This document shows, one piece after another, positions 50,269 to 59,120 of a stretch of DNA of 64,000 nucleotides (positions are counted from its first letter, which is position 1; every line of letters starts with the position of its first letter). The position numbers and the translations under genes are program-made. A model generated the notes under the pieces. That model was not told the DNA's origin. It saw only the letters and a list, made by a program, of their open reading frames with translations, and searched no databases. The stretch lies in assembly GCA_024691125.1 (NCBI GenBank), contig JAILNV010000016.1, positions 62,001-126,000 of the forward strand, written 5' to 3'. Source of the stretch: Lachnospiraceae bacterium. Its GTDB lineage: Bacteria > Bacillota > Clostridia > Lachnospirales > Lachnospiraceae.

Positions 50269-51573
50269 TCAGCGCGGTTGATCCGATATATCTGGCTCAA
50301 GGAAACGGGAAAATACGTAATTACCGTAATCTATGCCTTCTTCAGTCAGTCTGATACGCCCTCCGTTCCGCTCAATAAGTCCATCCACGATAAGCTTTTC
50401 AAGAACGTTTCCGAAGCTCTCATCCACTGTTCGTCCAAATCTCCGTACAAATTCATCTTCGGATATCCCACTGCTCATCCTGAGTCCGAGAAACATGAAT
50501 TCCTCCATACGATCCGATAATCCAAGCCTTAATTCCTCATCAAATCCAAGGGAAGAAACCGGGGCATTCATATATTCTTTCATTTGCGTCGTATTTCTGT
50601 ACCTGACATTATCGATAAGCGAAGATGCACCCACGCCAAGGCCCAGATAATCTGTTCCCGTCCAGTAGGAACTGTTATGTCTGCTCTCATATCCCGGGCG
50701 TGCGAAATTGGATATCTCATATCGGTGATAACCGTATTGCGCAAGACGTTCCACGGCAAAGTGATACATTTCCCTTTCCTCATCCTCGCCGGGCAGGTTC
50801 ATGCCATCTCCTGTTCCTGTCTGCTGCTTACTTCTAAGCCCGTATTCTGCAATATTCTGTTCTTCTGCCTTATAACTCCCTTTATTATACCCTCTGTCTC
50901 CTCCGGCTTCGTCCCCGTTATCCTGATTCACTGCATATTTCTCATAGAATGGTGTACCTTCCTCCAGTATAAGGCTGTAGGCCGAAATATGCTCAGGCGT
51001 CGTATTCAGTCCCGCGACCGTATCTATGGTGCGTCGCAGTGATTCCATGGTCTGATAAGGTATTGCTGTCATGATATCCACATTTATATTGTCAAAGCCT
51101 GCCTCTCTTGCCGCATGATAAGTCTTCTCGAAATCACTGTAGCTGTGTATCCGCCCGAGTGCCTTAAGCTCCTTATCATCTGCCGACTGCAGACCGATAC
51201 TCAGTCTGTTTATCCCGGCTTCCCTGTATACGGCAAGCTTTTCCTCCGTAACGGTCCCCGGATTAACCTCTATGGTTATCTCAGGAGCATCTGTAAGGTC
51301 TCTGTATCCGAATACCTCTTCAACAGTTTCAAGTATGTTTTTTATATATGCAGGTTCTATGACGCTCGGGGTGCCGCCTCCTATATAGATCGTCCTGACC
51401 TCATATTCCCCTGCACTAAAGCCAAACTTCGTTTCACAGCCTCTTATCTCATTTATCAGTGCTTCAATATATCTTCTATGCATATCAGGTCCTGCGGGCA
51501 TGGACTGGAAGTCACAATATCCGCATTTCTTCACGCAGAAAGGTATGTGTATGTATATTCCAAGTGCTTTCAT
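50269..51573 (-). CDS. hemW: Radical SAM coproporphyrinogen III oxidase-like / heme chaperone HemW
   Basis: LGIYIHIPFCVKKCGYCDFQS; YIGGGTPSVIEPAYIKNIL; NRLSIGLQSADDKELKALGRIHS. Confidence 0.95.
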   Translation of the reverse strand: MKALGIYIHIPFCVKKCGYCDFQSMPAGPDMHRRYIEALINEIRGCETKFGFSAGEYEVRTIYIGGGTPSVIEPAYIKNILETVEEVFGYRDLTDAPEITIEVNPGTVTEEKLAVYREAGINRLSIGLQSADDKELKALGRIHSYSDFEKTYHAAREAGFDNINVDIMTAIPYQTMESLRRTIDTVAGLNTTPEHISAYSLILEEGTPFYEKYAVNQDNGDEAGGDRGYNKGSYKAEEQNIAEYGLRSKQQTGTGDGMNLPGEDEEREMYHFAVERLAQYGYHRYEISNFARPGYESRHNSSYWTGTDYLGLGVGASSLIDNVRYRNTTQMKEYMNAPVSSLGFDEELRLGLSDRMEEFMFLGLRMSSGISEDEFVRRFGRTVDESFGNVLEKLIVDGLIERNGGRIRLTEEGIDYGNYVFSRFLEPDISDQPR

Positions 51574-51596
51574 ATAATCTCCCGGGTGTTATGCTT

Positions 51597-51625
51597 AATA
51601 TATGTGCTGTTCTGAATAGTTACAT
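51597..51625 (+). repeat. 29-nt intergenic near-palindromic repeat, copy 1
   Basis: AATATATGTGCTGTTCTGAATAGTTACAT; exact reverse-complement match to 60302-60330. Confidence 0.85.
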
Positions 51626-51687
51626 TATATCACAGAATACCGTATTTCCGATGAAATTCACATTTCTGTATGTTATGAACAAACCTC

Positions 51688-51716
51688 TTGAAAACATCCG
51701 TTCGATTACATATAAT
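51688..51716 (+). promoter_or_regulatory. SigA-type promoter TTGAAA-N17-TATAAT of dinB-like gene, overlapped by SOS-box-like AAAACATCCGTTCG
   Basis: -35 at 51688-51693, -10 at 51711-51716; ATG at 51723. Confidence 0.6.
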
Positions 51717-51722
51717 TATCTT

Positions 51723-53252
51723 ATGAGTGATACAGAACGTTCCTACATTGCAATCGATCTTAAATCCTTCTACGCCTCTGTTGAATGCGCCGACATAGGG
51801 CGCGATCCGCTTACCACGAACCTTGTGGTCGCAGATGTCAGCAGGACAGAGAAGACCATCTGCCTTGCCGTCTCCCCTTCTCTTAAAGCTTACGGAATCC
51901 CGGGACGGGCAAGGCTGTTTGAAGTTGTAAGCGCAGTTAAGAAGGTTAATGCAGACCGAAGAAAGAAGCTTGGCGGACATGATTTTTCAGGAAGCTCGGA
52001 TGACTCGCTCGCTCTTGCCTCAGATCCTTCACTCGAATTATCATATATAGCCGCCAGGCCCAGAATGTCACGCTATATGGAGGTCAGTTCGAAGATATAC
52101 AATATATATCTTAAATATATTGCGCCTGAGGATATCCATGTATACTCGGTCGATGAAGTATTTATGGATGTCACAGACTATCTTAAGACCTATGAAATGA
52201 CGCCCCATGAGCTTGCAGTCACGATGATAAGGGATGTAATGACGGAAACGGGGATAACAGCAACCGCCGGAATAGGAACCAATCTCTATCTATGCAAGAT
52301 CGCCATGGACATAGTAGCCAAGCATGTCCCGGCTGACAAAGACGGAGTCAGGATAGCCGAGCTTGATGAGAGCAGTTACCGCAGACAGCTGTGGGGTCAC
52401 ACACCCTTAACGGATTTCTGGCGCGTCGGCAAAGGGATTGCCAGGAAGCTTGAGCAGAACGGAATGTATACAATGGGTGATGTTGCGGCCTGCTCGGTGG
52501 GCGGAGCGCGTGAATACCATAATGAAGAACTTCTATACAGGCTTTTCGGCGTTAATGCGGAACTCCTTATAGACCATGCCTGGGGTTATGAGCCCTGTCT
52601 TATAGCCGATATCAAGGCTTATAAACCGGAATCGAACTCCCTTGGACACGGTCAGGTGCTGAAGGAGCCATACACTGCGGAAAAAGGCCGGCTTATCGTA
52701 TGGGAAATGACTGATGTATTGGTTCTAGAGCTTGTAAGCAAGTCACTCATGACGGATCAGATAGTTCTGACAATAGGATATGATATAGAGAATCTGAAGG
52801 ATCCGTCAAGAGCCGGTAAATACTCGGGAGAAGTGCATATCGATTATTACGGGCGCGAGGTACCGAAGCATGCTCACGGAACCGCCAATCTGAAGAAATA
52901 TTCATCATCCACTCAGGATATACTCGAAGCCGTGATGGAGCTTTACGACCGCATAATAGACAGGAACCTCCTTATAAGACGGGTAAATGTAACCGCAAAT
53001 AACGTGATAAGCGAGCGTGAAGCCTCCGGACAGTTAAAATATGAGCAGCTTGACCTGTTCACTGACTACAATACCCTGATCGAGCAGGAACGCAGGGAAG
53101 AAGAACGTCTTAAAAAAGAAAAGAGCATTCAGCATGCTCTTATTGATATCAAGAATAAATATGGCAAGAACGCTATACTTAAGGGAAGTAACTTTGTCGA
53201 CGGAGCCATGACAAGAGAACGAAACAGCCAGATAGGAGGTCATAAAGCATAA
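51723..53252 (+). CDS. Y-family DNA polymerase (DinB/UmuC-like)
   Basis: [77 protein letters not shown] extends upstream to 51459. Confidence 0.95.
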   Translation: MSDTERSYIAIDLKSFYASVECADIGRDPLTTNLVVADVSRTEKTICLAVSPSLKAYGIPGRARLFEVVSAVKKVNADRRKKLGGHDFSGSSDDSLALASDPSLELSYIAARPRMSRYMEVSSKIYNIYLKYIAPEDIHVYSVDEVFMDVTDYLKTYEMTPHELAVTMIRDVMTETGITATAGIGTNLYLCKIAMDIVAKHVPADKDGVRIAELDESSYRRQLWGHTPLTDFWRVGKGIARKLEQNGMYTMGDVAACSVGGAREYHNEELLYRLFGVNAELLIDHAWGYEPCLIADIKAYKPESNSLGHGQVLKEPYTAEKGRLIVWEMTDVLVLELVSKSLMTDQIVLTIGYDIENLKDPSRAGKYSGEVHIDYYGREVPKHAHGTANLKKYSSSTQDILEAVMELYDRIIDRNLLIRRVNVTANNVISEREASGQLKYEQLDLFTDYNTLIEQERREEERLKKEKSIQHALIDIKNKYGKNAILKGSNFVDGAMTRERNSQIGGHKA

Positions 53253-53254
53253 CC

Positions 53255-53467
53255 ATGAGCGAAACCGGAAAATACGACGATATCATAAATCTACCGCACC
53301 ATGTTTCAGTGACACATCCTCCCATGTCACGGGCTAACCGTGCTGCCCAGTTCTCTCCTTTTGCTGCCCTTACCGGTCTTGATGATGCCATGGACGAGAC
53401 TGCCGTCGGAAGGATCGAATCCATCGCAGCATCTGAGCAGGGTGAGGAATTTATCGAAGCACCCTGA
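53255..53467 (+). CDS. YolD-like small protein paired with Y-family polymerase
   Basis: [43 protein letters not shown]; 2 nt downstream of the polymerase. Confidence 0.8.
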   Translation: MSETGKYDDIINLPHHVSVTHPPMSRANRAAQFSPFAALTGLDDAMDETAVGRIESIAASEQGEEFIEAP

Positions 53468-53512
53468 CTATAGTAAACGAATTTATTTCGTCCACCATAA
53501 GTGCCTGTCACT

Positions 53513-54295
53513 TCATCCAAGTGCTACATCCAATGCCATCATAAGCGTGAATCCTGCTGCGAACATGATAACTCCTATATTGGAATGCTCGCCCTCAGAC
53601 ATTTCAGGTATCAGCTCTTCCACTACCACATACATCATCGCACCTGCCGCGAAGCTTAACAGATACGGCAACGCCGGTATGATAAGGCCTGCCGCCATTA
53701 TAGTAATTACCGAAGCTATCGGCTCCACGGCTCCCGACAGCACCCCATCGGCGAATGCCTTTGCCTTACTCTTACCCTCTGCACACAGAGGCAGGGATAT
53801 TATAGCTCCTTCAGGGAAATTCTGGATCGCTATACCGAGTGCCAGAGCCAGTGCCCCTCCTGCGGTTATCATTGTATTGTTTGACATAAAGCCTGCATAT
53901 ACCACACCGACAGCCATTCCTTCGGGAATATTGTGAAGAGTAACGGCAAGAACCATCATGGTCGTTTTTTTAAGCTTGGATTTGGGACCCTCGGCTTTAT
54001 CGGAATTCATATGCAGATGTGGTATCAAAGTATCAAGCATAAGCAGGAAAAGTATTCCCAGCCAGAATCCGATTCCGGCTGGCAGAAAAGACAGCTTCCC
54101 AAGCGGCTCTGACTGCTCCATTGCAGGTATGATAAGGCTCCAGATCGAAGCCGCCACCATCACACCGCCGGCAAAGCCGGTCAGGGCCCTCCTTACCAGG
54201 TCATTAAGCTGCCTCTTCATAAAGAAGACGCAGCCCGAACCAAGTGCCGTCCCAAAGAAAGGGATTATTATTCCCAGCAAGGTGTTAAAAGTCAT
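53513..54295 (-). CDS. ZIP family metal transporter
   Basis: ALTGFAGGVMVAASIWSLIIPAME; AVTLHNIPEGMAVGVVYAG; IAIQNFPEGAIISLPL. Confidence 0.93.
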   Translation of the reverse strand: MTFNTLLGIIIPFFGTALGSGCVFFMKRQLNDLVRRALTGFAGGVMVAASIWSLIIPAMEQSEPLGKLSFLPAGIGFWLGILFLLMLDTLIPHLHMNSDKAEGPKSKLKKTTMMVLAVTLHNIPEGMAVGVVYAGFMSNNTMITAGGALALALGIAIQNFPEGAIISLPLCAEGKSKAKAFADGVLSGAVEPIASVITIMAAGLIIPALPYLLSFAAGAMMYVVVEELIPEMSEGEHSNIGVIMFAAGFTLMMALDVALG

Positions 54296-54314
54296 ATATT
54301 ATCCTGCCTATTTA

Positions 54315-54497
54315 CTATTTACTATTATCCGACCGCCTCCCGCCTGCGCACATATTGCAATGTGCGCAGTTACCGCCGCAGGAGGAACGGCCCTGTCTTT
54401 TATCCTTTATAAGCGTACGCACGGCACACGATACGATTACTATCAGCAATAAGGAGATCAAAATATTTCCTGCGTTCGTCATGATAAAGGATACCAT
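54315..54497 (-). CDS. FeoB-associated Cys-rich membrane protein
   Basis: N-terminal TM followed by CGGNCAHCNMCAGG; immediately downstream of feoB. Confidence 0.88.
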   Translation of the reverse strand: MVSFIMTNAGNILISLLLIVIVSCAVRTLIKDKRQGRSSCGGNCAHCNMCAGGRRSDNSK

Positions 54498-54499
54498 AT

Positions 54500-56914
54500 T
54501 TAAGCCTCCTTAAGGATATTCGTCGTAAGTTTGTCAGCTTCTTTGTACTTTTTAAAGAAAAGCATATAAATAATTGCTCCCAGTGCTGCGAATGCGATAA
54601 CCACACCCGGCACGCTCACGTTTCCGGTAAACATTCCGCCGAACTGATTTATCATAAATGCTATAACATATGCGAACCCGCACTGATAACCTATTGCGAA
54701 CCATGTCCATTTAGTATTGTTCATCTCACGCTTTATCGCTCCTATTGCGGCAAAGCATGGTGCGCAGAGCAGATTAAATACCAGGAACGAAAAACCTGTA
54801 ACGCCTGTAAATGCCAGTGACAGTGACTGCCATGCCGTCATTTCCCCGCCCCCGTAGAGGATTCCCATGGTTCCCACGATATTTTCCTTGGCAACAAGTC
54901 CTGTGATGGATGCTACGGCCGCCTGCCAGTTACCCCATCCGAGAGGTATGAATATCCAGGCTATGGCATTGCCGAGCTTCGCAAGAATCGAGAGCTCCAG
55001 CTCATCCTCTGACAGCATTCTGAAACCGTCAGCCGTAAATCCGAAGTAGCTTGTGAACCATACAACGATCGTTGACAAAAGAATTATCGTACCGGCCTTC
55101 TTAATGAATGACCAGCCGCGCTCCCACATGGATCTTAGTACATTGCCTATTGTCGGCATATGATATGCCGGAAGCTCCATTACGAAGGGAGCCGGATCGC
55201 CTGCAAACATTCTGGTCTTCTTAAGTATGATACCCGAAACAACGATGGCTGCCATTCCTATAAAATACGCCGAAGTCGATACCCATGCAGATCCGCCGAA
55301 TATCGCTCCTGCTATCATCGCTATGAAAGGAACCTTGGCACCGCATGGAATGAAGGTCGTGGTCATGATCGTCATCCGTCGGTCACGTTCATTTTCGATC
55401 GTCCGGCTTGCCATTACTCCGGGAACACCGCATCCCACACCGATAAGCATGGGGATGAATGATTTGCCCGAAAGTCCGAACCTTCTGAACACACGGTCAA
55501 GGACGAATGCGATCCTCGCCATATATCCGCATGCCTCAAGAAAAGCAAGCATCAGGAAGAGTACGAGCATCTGGGGAACGAAGCCGAGCACTGCACCGAC
55601 TCCCGCTACTATACCGTCAAGTATAAGGCCCTTAAGCCAGTCAGCAGCCCCTGCCGCATCGAGCCAGGATTCAACCAGTGCGGGAACTCCCGGGATCCAC
55701 GTTCCGTAATCTGCGGGATCCGGCTCATCACCGATCTCCTCAAGCGTCTTAACCGCTTCTTCGTAGCCTTCCACACTTGCAGTTTCTTCTACGGTTTCCA
55801 GCGTTTCTTCGTCTTCCACGGCATATGTGAATTCACCTGCCGGCTCACTTCCGGTTTCCACAACATATGCATCATATCCGTCCACGATGGCCGATGCCTC
55901 GGCATACCTCTCTGCTATCTCTCCGTATCCGCCGTCATTTCCGAACAGATGGAAGCCATCTCCGAATACGCAGTCGTTGGTAAAATCGGTAGCCGGGGCT
56001 CCTACGCCGACCATGGCTATCCAGTATACCGCAAACATAACAGCAGCAAATATAATAAGACCCAGAAATCTGTTGGTCACAATCCTGTCGATCTTATCGG
56101 AAGTGGTAAGGGCTCCTGCGTTTTTCTTATTATAGCATGACTTAATGACCTCTGCGATATAAATATAGCGCTCATTTGTGATAATACTCTCGGCATCATC
56201 ATCAAGCTCCTTCTCGGCAGCCTTAATATCATTCTCTATATGGGAAAGGGTGTCCGAAGGGATCTTCATCTGCTCAAGAACCTTATCATCCCTTTCGAAT
56301 ATCTTTATCGCATACCACCTCTGGCGTTCCTCTGGCATATCGTGCAGTACCGCTTCCTCAATATGCGCGATGGCGTGTTCAACCGGTCCCGAAAACCTGT
56401 GATTCGGAACGGTTTTGGCACCCCCGGCTGCCTTGATGGCTTCCTCGGCGGCCTCGGTAATACCCGTACCCTTAAGCGCCGATATGGTTACCACCCTGCA
56501 TCCGAGCTGCCTTGACAGCTCATCGATCTTTATCTTATCACCGTTCTTATTGACGATATCAATCATATTTACCGCCGCAACCACCGGAATTCCGAGCTCC
56601 GTAAGCTGAGTGGTAAGATACAGATTTCGTTCAAGATTGGTTCCGTCTATGATATTAAGAATCACATCCGGGCGTTCGTTAATAAGGTAATTTCTTGCCA
56701 CCACCTCTTCAAGCGTATATGGCGACAGAGAGTAGATGCCGGGAAGGTCTGTTATGATCACATCATCATGCTTCTTAAGCTTTCCCTCCTTCTTCTCGAC
56801 CGTTACTCCGGGCCAGTTCCCGACGAACTGGTTCGAGCCTGTCAGGGCATTGAACAGCGTTGTCTTACCGCAGTTCGGATTTCCCGCAAGTGCTATTCGC
56901 GTACTCATTTTCAT
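54500..56914 (-). CDS. feoB: Ferrous iron transport protein FeoB
   Basis: ALAGNPNCGKTTLFNALTGSNQFVGNWPGVTVEKKEG; GCGVPGVMASRTIENERDRRMTIMTTTFIPCGAKVPF. Confidence 0.97.
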   Translation of the reverse strand: MKMSTRIALAGNPNCGKTTLFNALTGSNQFVGNWPGVTVEKKEGKLKKHDDVIITDLPGIYSLSPYTLEEVVARNYLINERPDVILNIIDGTNLERNLYLTTQLTELGIPVVAAVNMIDIVNKNGDKIKIDELSRQLGCRVVTISALKGTGITEAAEEAIKAAGGAKTVPNHRFSGPVEHAIAHIEEAVLHDMPEERQRWYAIKIFERDDKVLEQMKIPSDTLSHIENDIKAAEKELDDDAESIITNERYIYIAEVIKSCYNKKNAGALTTSDKIDRIVTNRFLGLIIFAAVMFAVYWIAMVGVGAPATDFTNDCVFGDGFHLFGNDGGYGEIAERYAEASAIVDGYDAYVVETGSEPAGEFTYAVEDEETLETVEETASVEGYEEAVKTLEEIGDEPDPADYGTWIPGVPALVESWLDAAGAADWLKGLILDGIVAGVGAVLGFVPQMLVLFLMLAFLEACGYMARIAFVLDRVFRRFGLSGKSFIPMLIGVGCGVPGVMASRTIENERDRRMTIMTTTFIPCGAKVPFIAMIAGAIFGGSAWVSTSAYFIGMAAIVVSGIILKKTRMFAGDPAPFVMELPAYHMPTIGNVLRSMWERGWSFIKKAGTIILLSTIVVWFTSYFGFTADGFRMLSEDELELSILAKLGNAIAWIFIPLGWGNWQAAVASITGLVAKENIVGTMGILYGGGEMTAWQSLSLAFTGVTGFSFLVFNLLCAPCFAAIGAIKREMNNTKWTWFAIGYQCGFAYVIAFMINQFGGMFTGNVSVPGVVIAFAALGAIIYMLFFKKYKEADKLTTNILKEA

Positions 56915-56942
56915 TCCTCCATTCAGTATTCAATACTTTATT

Positions 56943-57164
56943 TCACTCTACCTCTATCATCTCGGCATCTGCCTTACGCAATGAAAGCTCGTAATTCCTT
57001 ACGGTTACCTCTATGGGATCACCGAGCGGCGCCACCTTACGCACATACACGGGAGTATTCTTCGTGATTCCCATGTCCATTATCCTTCTCTTAACAGCAC
57101 CTTCCCCGTGCAGCTTTACGACCGTTGCCGTATCCCCGATCTTAACATCTCTGAGTGTTTTCAT
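56943..57164 (-). CDS. feoA: FeoA domain protein
   Basis: MKTLRDVKIGDTATVVKLHGEGAVKRRIMDMGITKNTPVYVRKVAPLGDPIEVTVRNYELSLRKADA. Confidence 0.95.
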   Translation of the reverse strand: MKTLRDVKIGDTATVVKLHGEGAVKRRIMDMGITKNTPVYVRKVAPLGDPIEVTVRNYELSLRKADAEMIEVE

Positions 57165-57183
57165 TATTTCCCTCCTATACCGC

Positions 57184-57396
57184 CTAAACCATGATCTTCC
57201 TTGCCAGTTCTTCACTTACGGCCACCCTGCTTTCCTTGACCTTTACTATCAGATTGGATCCAAGCGCGCTGACGATACTCACCTCTCCTCCTACGTTGAA
57301 TCCCAGGTTCTCAAGATGCTTCTTCACCTCGGGGCTTCCTCCTATCTTCTTTATGATCTGTGGCTTTTCCGGTTCCGCGTAATTAAGTGGCATCAT
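57184..57396 (-). CDS. feoA: FeoA domain protein (second copy)
   Basis: MMPLNYAEPEKPQIIKKIGGSPEVKKHLENLGFNVGGEVSIVSALGSNLIVKVKESRVAVSEELARKIMV; AAGGAGGG RBS. Confidence 0.92.
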   Translation of the reverse strand: MMPLNYAEPEKPQIIKKIGGSPEVKKHLENLGFNVGGEVSIVSALGSNLIVKVKESRVAVSEELARKIMV

Positions 57397-57417
57397 CAGT
57401 TCCCTCCTTAATGAGCA

Positions 57418-57500
57418 ATTAGCAAAAGCTAACTCTTGTTCAAAAAATAAGTTAGCATCATCTAACCATGAATTATAGTTAGATATCGCTAACCTGTCAA
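57418..57500 (-). promoter_or_regulatory. feo operon promoter TTGACA-N17-TATAAT with three TTAG-N6-CTAAC operators
   Basis: -35 57495-57500, -10 57472-57477; operators 57478-57493, 57451-57466, 57418-57433. Confidence 0.88.
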
Positions 57501-57535
57501 GAAAAAAATTTTCTGTTATACCTATACCCGAGTCA

Positions 57536-58888
57536 CTACACAGTATAAAACGTATATCCGCTCTTACCTTTCCGCTTGGTTTCATACAGAGCTTTATCCG
57601 CCTGTTTGAACATAGATGCCGGGTCCTTGGCCTGACTGCCATGCGCGATACCGACACTTATTGATGTATCTGCAAGATCATCATCTTTATTGGCAAGCTC
57701 AATATTTATCTGCTTTATCTTGCTTTCTATAAGCTTACTCTGGGCTTCACCCGCATGAACCATAAATACAACGAATTCATCGCCGCCTATCCTGCAGATA
57801 TAATCATCCGAACGGAAATATCCTGTCAGCGTATCAGCCACTTTTTCAAGAACACGGTCTCCCTCTTCATGTCCGTAAGTATCATTTATAGACTTGAAAT
57901 CATCAACATCGATAAGAAGCATAAATGTAAAATTAAGATCTATACTCGACAACAGGAGATCATAACCCGCCCTGTTGTATACTCCGGTAAGTTCATCATG
58001 GGATGCCTTGTAATTAAGCTTGGCGACACTCTTCTTATATACCGAATACATCTTATTGTATGTACGGGCAAGATAGCGGAACTCATTGGCACCCATCTCC
58101 GGAAGGGGATTGTCCTCCTTAATCTTGTCAACAGCCTTGAGTATGGGTTTTATACCAAGTCTTGATGTAAGCCATACCATAAACAGGATAGAGAAACCCT
58201 GAAGTAAGATTATAAATCTTCCTACCCTGATCTCTGCTCTCATATTGCTGACCGATCCGCGCTCCTCATTACGGGTCAGGGTTTCCAGCTCATGAAGGCT
58301 CTCCTTCATGTTCGACCGGATCACATCCTTCTGACGGTAATACTCCTCACCCAATACCATTTCCGCTGCCAGCTTCATCTTCTCATCAGGATCAAGAGCC
58401 GCATCCTCCCTGGATATCTCGTGATTCTTAAGGATTTCGGGATAATCCGTATATCCCTTAGCCTCTATCACCAGCTTCATCGCATAATATTCCCTGTCCA
58501 TTAACGACTTGGATGCTTCCATCGCTTCCTTTAAATGCGCCAGGGCAGTTGCGCTTTCGGGGTTCTTCGACATCCGGGCTATGGCATTTTCCCTTCTGTT
58601 TGTTATGAACGCCTCGGTGAAGTAATCGTTAAGGTACTCCATATTGCCGTCAAGCGTGAAACACTGAACCTTCTCGGTCAGGTAATCGGATGCATCCATC
58701 AGCTCATATGCCGCCTTGTCAAGTGAAATATATTCATCTGTAGCCTCGGACATATCCGCAAATGTTGAGGTAAGCCTGAAGGTTGAATAGATCATCAGTC
58801 CGGTTATGATCATCGCGACCACAACCATCCAAATATATACTGTTCTTAATGAAATCCCGTCTTTTTTAATTCTTTCTATAATTTTCAT
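57536..58888 (-). CDS. Membrane-bound diguanylate cyclase (GGDEF)
   Basis: Two TM segments flanking an extracytoplasmic helical sensor; CRIGGDEFVVFM intact. Confidence 0.93.
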   Translation of the reverse strand: MKIIERIKKDGISLRTVYIWMVVVAMIITGLMIYSTFRLTSTFADMSEATDEYISLDKAAYELMDASDYLTEKVQCFTLDGNMEYLNDYFTEAFITNRRENAIARMSKNPESATALAHLKEAMEASKSLMDREYYAMKLVIEAKGYTDYPEILKNHEISREDAALDPDEKMKLAAEMVLGEEYYRQKDVIRSNMKESLHELETLTRNEERGSVSNMRAEIRVGRFIILLQGFSILFMVWLTSRLGIKPILKAVDKIKEDNPLPEMGANEFRYLARTYNKMYSVYKKSVAKLNYKASHDELTGVYNRAGYDLLLSSIDLNFTFMLLIDVDDFKSINDTYGHEEGDRVLEKVADTLTGYFRSDDYICRIGGDEFVVFMVHAGEAQSKLIESKIKQINIELANKDDDLADTSISVGIAHGSQAKDPASMFKQADKALYETKRKGKSGYTFYTV

Positions 58889-59120
58889 ACCATATGCCTC
58901 ACAAACACGTATGCTATTATACCACTTATTCCTTCATACGTCTTGTATAAATTTCCGACCTGTATATATGGCTGTATATATGATCTTCCTGATATTTCCC
59001 AAGGTTATTCCCACAGTTGCATATATTTATCCTGCAAGTACTATTGTTTCTCCGCAGTTCGGACGGATTACAGACGACTGCATTACGTCTGCTTCAAACG
59101 GCACTTAAAGATCATCCATT

